NCBI RefSeq assembly: GCF_019890635.1
Contig: NZ_JAIOAB010000051.1
Location: forward strand, 1-52,443
From: Streptomyces sennicomposti
GTDB taxonomy: Bacteria; Actinomycetota; Actinomycetes; Streptomycetales; Streptomycetaceae
Reading direction: 5' to 3'
Length of the DNA stretch: 52,443 nucleotides
Both the position numbers and the translations under genes were made by a program. How positions within the stretch are numbered: the first letter of the stretch is position 1; each line of letters starts with the position of its first letter. This document shows, one piece after another, positions 47,988 through 52,443 of the stretch. The notes under the pieces are model-generated. The model saw only the letters and a list, made by a program, of their open reading frames with translations. It searched no databases and had not been told where the DNA came from.

Positions 47988-48547
47988 GCATCGAGTCGAC
48001 GATCCGTGAGTTCTCGGAGAGTGCGAGTCCAGGCCAGATGGGGATCTTTGTCGCCTCGTGCGCAGAGCGAATGGCCCAACTCTTCACTGGCCTGGTAGGC
48101 GCCAACGCTGAGCGATCTCAGGATGTCGAGTTGGCGATCCGCTGCATGGATCTGCTTTGGCAATCCCAGCCCCAGATCTCTTGGGATGAGATCGTCGAGA
48201 GTTTCAGCTCGCTGCCAGAGCTGGCGGGTGACGAGGAGCCGCCTGGCTTGCTTGCGTACGCCTACGACGCAGCCGCCACGTTGTATTACGCGGCAAGGTA
48301 TAGAGCGACTGGGAATCTGGTGGATGTGACCAGCTGCTCAAACCATGCACTCAACTCGGCTGAATACATCTCGGAAGAGCTGGATGACGGGGTGGATAGG
48401 TACGAAATCGAGCTTCAAAATCAAGTGGCTGACATCGCTTCGCTGTCCCAGATCGGCAACCCTGATGACCACGATTTCATTCAGCTGATGAGAGGTCGTG
48501 CGCGAGAATTTGCACGCGCAAGACTGACTGAACTGACTTCAGTGTAA
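47981..48547 (+). CDS. DUF416 (YjaG-like) protein, probable immunity to the RHS deaminase
   Basis: 188 residues from a GTG that overlaps the toxin end by 7 nt. DUF416 landmarks align by eye with E. coli YjaG: FVASCAERMAQLF (FMACLCERM in YjaG), AIRCMDLLWQ, YAYDAAATLYYAARYRATG, and a C-terminal DFIQLMRGRAREFARARL. DUF416-like proteins are reported as immunity proteins in polymorphic toxin loci. The position directly after the toxin tip and the shared lower GC content make this the cognate immunity gene. No signal peptide, so it protects from the cytoplasm. Confidence 0.85.
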   Translation: MVSIESTIREFSESASPGQMGIFVASCAERMAQLFTGLVGANAERSQDVELAIRCMDLLWQSQPQISWDEIVESFSSLPELAGDEEPPGLLAYAYDAAATLYYAARYRATGNLVDVTSCSNHALNSAEYISEELDDGVDRYEIELQNQVADIASLSQIGNPDDHDFIQLMRGRAREFARARLTELTSV

Positions 48548-48611
48548 TTGGGTGTTGTTTTCACCCCTGCCCTTCCTCGCGGGAGGGTTCCTGACTCGAA
48601 AATGATAGAAA

Positions 48612-48652
48612 CTACGGATGCCCCACCGATGAAATCGGTGGGGCATCCGTAG
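48612..48652. terminator. Perfect 19-bp hairpin after the immunity gene
   Basis: CTACGGATGCCCCACCGAT-GAA-ATCGGTGGGGCATCCGTAG, a faultless 19-bp stem with a 3-nt loop, followed by GCGTTT. It terminates the toxin-immunity transcript and also lies at the 3' side of the minus-strand integrase remnant. Confidence 0.85.
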
Positions 48653-48655
48653 CGT

Positions 48656-48677
48656 TTGACGGCAGTAGTTGACGGCA
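48656..48677. repeat. Direct repeats beside the integrase 3' end
   Basis: TTGACGGCA at 48656-48664 and 48669-48677, 13 bp apart, immediately after the integrase remnant's stop. Repeats of this kind next to int in pSAM2-like elements can be integrase arm sites; this is inference. Confidence 0.4.
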
Positions 48678-48680
48678 ACG

Positions 48681-49302
48681 TCAGCGGACAAGGACGGCGC
48701 AGGGTGGCGATTCGTCGCCGTCGGAGCGTGCTGCCCTGGTGTTCTCCGGGCTGCCGAGTTCGGTGCTGAGAGCGTCGATGGCGTCGCGCTGGAGGCGGAG
48801 CCGGACGTGGGCGTAGACGGTGGCGCTGACGCCGATGTGGGCGTGGCCGAGGAGTTCCTTGATCACGACGAGGTCGATGCCCTGTTCCAGGAGCAGGGTG
48901 GCGGTCGAGTGCCGTAGGCCGTGAAACCGGATGCGGCGAAGTCCTGCGCGGTTGAGGAGTCGGCCGAAGCTGCGGGTGAGATGGGCGGGTTCGAGAGGGC
49001 TGCCGGTGCGGGTGCGCTGGAGGGAGCGGTGGATGCCGGCGATGCCGCTCTTGAGGTCGAGGTGTTCCCAGTGCAGGCCGAGGAGTTCGCCCTTGCGGAG
49101 GCCGGTACGAAGGGCAAGTTCGTACAGGGCGTGGAGCCGGTCGCTGCTGGCTGCGTGGAGGAACTGCCGGGCCTCGCTCGCGGTGAAGGGCTTGAAGCCG
49201 TTCGATCTGCTGCTGCGCACGGTCGAAGTCGGGCTGGTTGACCAGGTGGAGCAGGCCCCGCACGGCGGGGCTTGCCACGTGGCGCAGGTCCGGGGTGACC
49301 AT
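48681..49302 (-). pseudogene. Decayed rep-int fusion from an integrative element
   Basis: Minus strand. 49302 to about 49200 reads MVTPDLRHVASPAVRGLLHL then VNQPDFDRAQQQIER with a ribosome site (AGAAGGG); this looks like the start of an actinobacterial replication initiator (RepSA-like). Near 49200 the reading moves to another frame: GFKPFTASEARQF … LYELALRTGLRKGELLGLHW … FHGLRHSTATLLLEQGIDL … LLGHAHIGVSATVYAHV. This is the catalytic domain of a tyrosine integrase with R, HxxR, H and Y all visible, but the integrase N-terminal half and about 60 residues between SLQRTRTGS and LEPAHLTRSF are absent. It cannot make a normal integrase. Confidence 0.75.
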
Positions 49303-49455
49303 TCGGGGCGTGTCCCTTCTGTTCGGGTGGGTGGCCACGAGCAGCAACCAGGCGGGCTGAGAGGCGTGTTGGTGCTGCTCGGGGCATGACGAACCAGGCC
49401 CATCGGGTGGGCGTGGGTCTCAGGGAGGGGTGATCCGGCTGGTTGCCGGGGTGGC

Positions 49456-50040
49456 TCAGATCTGAGCGAGTGCGGCGGTGGCAGGCGCCTTGGCGGCGGC
49501 CGGGGCGGGGGCGGAGTCGGGAACCTCGATCACGGGAGGCGCTTCGGCCGGAGGCGGCGCAGGTGTCGCGGCGGAGACCGGCTCAGGGGCCGGGGCTGCC
49601 GTTTCGGGAGCGGGCGCCGAAGTGGACAGCGGCTCAGCGATGGGCGCGGGGGCCGGGGTAGCTGCGGTGGCGTCCTCCTGGTGTGCGGTGGTGTGGAAGT
49701 GGGCGAGGAAGGCGGGGCCGACGTGGCCCCAGCCCAGGAGCAGGAGCGGGGCGATGGTGTTCAGGCAGGCCCGTCCGTAGCGTCCAGTCAGCAGGGGCTC
49801 GGCGGTGTTCAGGGCGAGGGTGAGCTGCCCGCACAGGTGCAGCAGCCGGGTGCCGGCCTTCAGGTCGTGCTCGGGGACGCCGCGCAGGGTCAGGTACCGG
49901 AGCGCGATCAGGAGCTCGACGACGGACAGGTCCACCATGGGGGCGATCAGCGGGGCGATGGGGCGGGGGCGCCGAGCCGCAGGGCGAGCGCCCAGACGTT
50001 GCCGAAGGCCGGCTGGGCAGGTCGGTCGAAGGGCGTGATG
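49456..50040 (-). pseudogene. Frameshifted DUF2637/Spd-like transfer gene remnant
   Basis: Minus strand. The 5' part reads PFDRPAQPAFGNVWALALRL GAPAP in one frame and then meets a stop. From about 49965, after a one-base shift in a C/G run, another frame continues RPIAPLIAPMVDLSVVELL … LHLCGQLTLALNTAEPLLTG … CLNTIAPLLLLGWGHVGPAFL, which is the DUF2637-type membrane domain of AICE/plasmid transfer genes. An Ala/Pro-rich tail follows to the stop. The 5' end is missing beyond about 50050, where the next gene starts on the other strand. Confidence 0.7.
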
Positions 50041-50050
50041 AGAGGGATCT

Positions 50051-50559
50051 ATGACGCAGCAGCCAAGAATTGACGGGCGTAAGTGGATCGAGACGGAGGG
50101 CGGTCCGGTGCCTCTGAGCCCGGTATCGCGGATCACGTCTTGGACGGATACAACGGTGACTACGACCTCGTCATCGAAATGACGGATGCCGGTCACTCCG
50201 AGTGCTACGACCTGCCCGGCAAGGGCGTGGTCGTGCTCGGAGACGAGCCTTTGGCGACCACAGTCATCGAGTCCCGGTCGCTGGTGGTCCAGTGGATCCA
50301 CGGTGACTCCGAGGAAGAAATGCGCAGGTATGCCTCGGAAGTCGATCCCGACACCGTCGCATGGCGTCAAGGTCCCGTTGTGAAGTCCGATGGGAACCTA
50401 GCGTTGATCGACTCGGCTACACCCGGTGACGAAGCGACCGAAGAGGACATGCTCGTGGTCTCGCTGGGGGCCGGCGCCTATCGCATCGACAGTGCGGAGG
50501 TGCCACTCGCTCCGCATCACGCAGCGAAACTGCACCACTTGGTTCCGCTGACGAGCTAG
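50051..50559 (+). pseudogene. Imm21-family immunity gene with a frameshift
   Basis: The ATG at 50051 (AGAGGGA upstream) opens MTQQPRIDGRKWIETEGGP, the exact kind of start seen in Imm21 proteins (WxETxGGP), but the frame stops after 44 codons. From about 50145 the next frame carries the rest: GYNGDYDLVIEMTDAGHSE, VVVLGDEPLATTVIESRSLV, LALIDSATPG, and YRIDSAEVPLAP. A single base lost in TGGACGG explains it. The downstream part alone could be read from 50083 as a 158-residue frame, with a non-homologous start. There is no toxin gene beside it. Confidence 0.72.
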
Positions 50560-50580
50560 GCTGCCCCGGCCGGTACGCCC

Positions 50581-50618
50581 GATGGGCCCGCAGCTCAGGC
50601 TGCGGGCCCATCTGTTTT
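50581..50618 (+). terminator. Rho-independent terminator
   Basis: GATGGGCCCGCAG-CTCAGG-CTGCGGGCCCATC, a perfect 13-bp stem with a 6-nt loop followed by TGTTTT, 22 bp after the Imm21-like reading ends. Confidence 0.9.
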
Positions 50619-50729
50619 CCTGTTCTCGAGAGGCCCTGCCGGCGGGGAAAGGGTCTCAGTGCGTAACCGATCGGCCTGGATAATGAGGCGTTGTTCGTCC
50701 ACCTGCCGATCTGAGAGCGCCGCACGGCC

Positions 50730-51848
50730 ATGCCACCCCTCCTCCAGTACACCGCCATCGCCATAGGCCTCCCCGTCCTCGCCTGGGCCCTGTGGAGCAG
50801 CGTCCGTCTGGCCCGGGCCAACCGGAAGGGCACGGCGGGCATGGACGTCGCCGCGTACGGTCTGCTGCCGCGCGAGGAGCTGGACGCCACGCAGTACGGC
50901 CCGACCGTCCCCGAGGTCGCCGACGCCACTCTCGCCGTACGGCAGGGCGACTGGCGTCCGGGCGCGGCCCTGCTCGCCGCTGCGGGCCAGGACTGGGACC
51001 GGCGTTGGTACCGACTGACCACCCTCGCCCGGGTCGCCGCCGAGGAGGAGGCCTGGCTGCACGCATGGCGCACCGAGCGCCCTGACGACCCCGACGCGGC
51101 CGCCGTCCACGCCCAGACCTTGCTCTACCGCGCTTGGCACGCGCGCGGCGAGGGCTATGCCAAGGACACCTCCGCCGACCGGCTGGCCCGCTTCCGGCAA
51201 CTGCTCCAGGCGGCCTTCGAGGCAGCCCGGACGGCCGCCTCTCTGGCCCCGCACGACCCGTCCCCCTGGGTCACCATGGTCACCGCGGCACGCGGCCTCG
51301 TCCTTCCCCACGAGGAGTTCCGCCGCATGTGGGGCGAGCTGACGGCCCGCGCCCCCCACCACTTCTACGGTCACCTCAACGCCCTTCAGTACTGGTGCGC
51401 CAAGTGGTGCGGCTCGGACCGCCTGGCGCACCGCTTCGCCCGGGAGGCCTCGGCCTCGGCCCCACCGCAGTCGCTCCTCGCCGTGCTTCCGCTGGAGGCC
51501 GCCTTCGAGCGTGCCCTTCAGGGCCCCGGCCCGGTCCCGCTCGCCGGTCGCCACACCAAGTCCGAACTGGACGCCGTCCGCGCCGCGCTGGCCGCCGTAC
51601 CCGCCGACGACCCTCGCGTCCCGCTGGTCCGCCACCGCCTCGCCGCGGCCCTGACCCTGGCCGGGAAGGGTGCCGAGGCCCTGGAACACTTCCGTCTCCT
51701 GGAGCCGTGGGTGGGCGCCGAGCCCTGGACCTTCCACGGGAACCCGGTCGCCGCGTACGACCGAGCCCGCGCCCTGGCCATCGAGAAGGCGGGTCGCGGC
51801 GCCCGGCGGCAGGGCACCCCCGTGGGCGCCCTTGGAGGGCGAGGGTGA
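50730..51848 (+). CDS. TPR-like (DUF4034-type) protein
   Basis: 372 residues. A short N-terminal hydrophobic segment (YTAIAIGLPVLAWALWSSVR) may be a membrane anchor. The rest is helical repeats (DWRPGAALLAAAGQDWDRRW; LFRQLLQ-like helices; HDPSPWVTMVTAARGL; EEFRRMWGELTARAPHHFYG; LNALQYWCAKW). The pattern agrees with Streptomyces proteins carrying DUF4034/TPR-like repeats. No function known. It starts at the ATG at 50730. Confidence 0.75.
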   Translation: MPPLLQYTAIAIGLPVLAWALWSSVRLARANRKGTAGMDVAAYGLLPREELDATQYGPTVPEVADATLAVRQGDWRPGAALLAAAGQDWDRRWYRLTTLARVAAEEEAWLHAWRTERPDDPDAAAVHAQTLLYRAWHARGEGYAKDTSADRLARFRQLLQAAFEAARTAASLAPHDPSPWVTMVTAARGLVLPHEEFRRMWGELTARAPHHFYGHLNALQYWCAKWCGSDRLAHRFAREASASAPPQSLLAVLPLEAAFERALQGPGPVPLAGRHTKSELDAVRAALAAVPADDPRVPLVRHRLAAALTLAGKGAEALEHFRLLEPWVGAEPWTFHGNPVAAYDRARALAIEKAGRGARRQGTPVGALGGRG

Positions 51849-52001
51849 GGAAACTCTGGTCAGGCCCTGCGGAGTTCTCCCTCCGCACCTGGGACCAACC
51901 GAAGGAACGCCCACGCTTGGTTCGATCTCGCGCGGCTGTGCTGGGACAGGCGCGAACCCGGTGCCGTCGCCGGGCTCGCCGCCCCCCAGGGCGGTCGTGC
52001 T

Positions 52002-52363
52002 CTACCCGCAGTACGGGGAGCCGTACGGCGGGCAGGGCTGCGGGGCCGGGGCGGTGGCGTACGGCGGGCGCGGGGTCTTCCCGTCGAACTCGGCGAACAG
52101 CAGCAGGAGCGTCCCGGTGATCATCGCGACGAAGACGACCAGGCCCAGCAGGGTCCTGTCGCCCCCGCCGGGCAGGACCGACGACCAGATGAGGCACACC
52201 GCCTCGTAGAGGACGAAGGACGCCAACGCCCCCAGCCTGCAGCTCTGTTGCGGCGGATCGCGATGCAGAGGAACGGCACCCGCATCAGGAACCCCAGGGA
52301 GAGCCAGACCACGGCCACCCATGCGAGCCGCTGCCACCAGTCGGCCTCAAGACGCCTGCCCAT
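52002..52363 (-). pseudogene. Frameshifted paralogue of the small PYG-tail membrane protein
   Basis: Minus strand. MGRRLEADWWQRLAWVAVVW … RVPFLCIAIRRNRAAGW runs from 52363, then at a run of five G (plus-strand CCCCC 52228-52232) the homologous reading continues in another frame: LGALASFVLYEAVCLIWSSV … LLLLFAEFDGKTPRPPY and a tail with PYGSPYCG. It matches the intact protein at 34154-34528 along its length. One missing G explains the break, which could be a real mutation or an assembly error. The last 80 bp of the window hold its upstream region. Confidence 0.7.
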
Positions 52364-52443
52364 GCCGTCGTCCCCCTCTCCCACGCTCCCCGCGCCGTCG
52401 CGGCTGACAAGTCGTGGCTGCCCACGGGGAGCGCGGAAGCAGC

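Noticed and set aside
48612..48652. IS terminal inverted repeat or recombination site
   Set aside because: The two arms are contiguous around a 3-nt loop right after a stop codon, with no transposase nearby; a terminator is the simpler reading.

Overview
The window is very GC-rich DNA with strong third-position G/C bias, frequent GTG starts, AAGGAG/GAGG ribosome sites and typical actinobacterial gene families. It is almost certainly a chromosomal segment of a Streptomyces or a close relative. From 409 to about 36 kb the content and order (orphan LuxR regulator, MarR/tam, desaturase, ppc, pth-rplY-prs-glmU-tRNA-Gln, toxin/immunity cluster, FtsX-type ABC transporter, mfd) look like a conserved core region, recognised from memory and not by search.

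Region by region. 0.4-4.5 kb: GNAT acetyltransferase, orphan response regulator, divergent marR and tam/VOC genes, and a RelE-Phd type toxin-antitoxin pair. 4.5-9.9 kb: a two-gene operon of acyl desaturase and TetR repressor, with a tandem operator in front of it, then ppc with a very strong terminator. 10-14.3 kb: housekeeping genes on the minus strand (pth, rplY, prs, glmU) and tRNA-Gln, with a truncated HTH/endonuclease-like remnant beside the tRNA. 14.7-21.6 kb: an orphan histidine kinase and a dense set of polymorphic-toxin domains without secretion signals (YwqJ-type deaminase + SUKH-3 on one strand; WHH nuclease fused to SUKH-1, then an Imm35 / Pro-Gly linker / deaminase-like / SUKH-4 protein on the other). 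21.8-29 kb: a coiled-coil DivIVA-like protein, a MacB/FtsX-like ABC exporter preceded by nine 11-bp tandem units, and an MFS drug exporter with a divergent TetR gene and a perfect 9-3-9 operator on its promoter. 29.3-32.9 kb: mfd. 33-37 kb: a secreted HNH nuclease-like lipoprotein, a secreted DUF1906 protein and small membrane or surface proteins.

37.2-48.5 kb is dominated by one secreted RHS/YD-repeat polymorphic toxin of about 3,580 residues (DNRLRE domain, three LamG domains, YD shell, RHS core, a Lys-rich histone-like tract, pretoxin-HINT, and a C-terminal deaminase with HAE and C-x3-C). It overlaps by 7 nt a DUF416-family gene that is most likely its immunity gene. The toxin tip and immunity gene are visibly lower in GC than the RHS body, as expected for tip exchange.

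48.6-50.6 kb is a graveyard of mobile and immunity genes: a probable rep-int fusion remnant, a frameshifted DUF2637-like transfer gene and a frameshifted Imm21-type gene. This is the pattern left when an actinomycete integrative and conjugative element (AICE) decays. The window ends with a TPR-like protein and a frameshifted paralogue of the small membrane protein at 34 kb.

Most long open frames antisense to these genes are composition artefacts. Function calls come from motifs read by eye; none was checked against a database.
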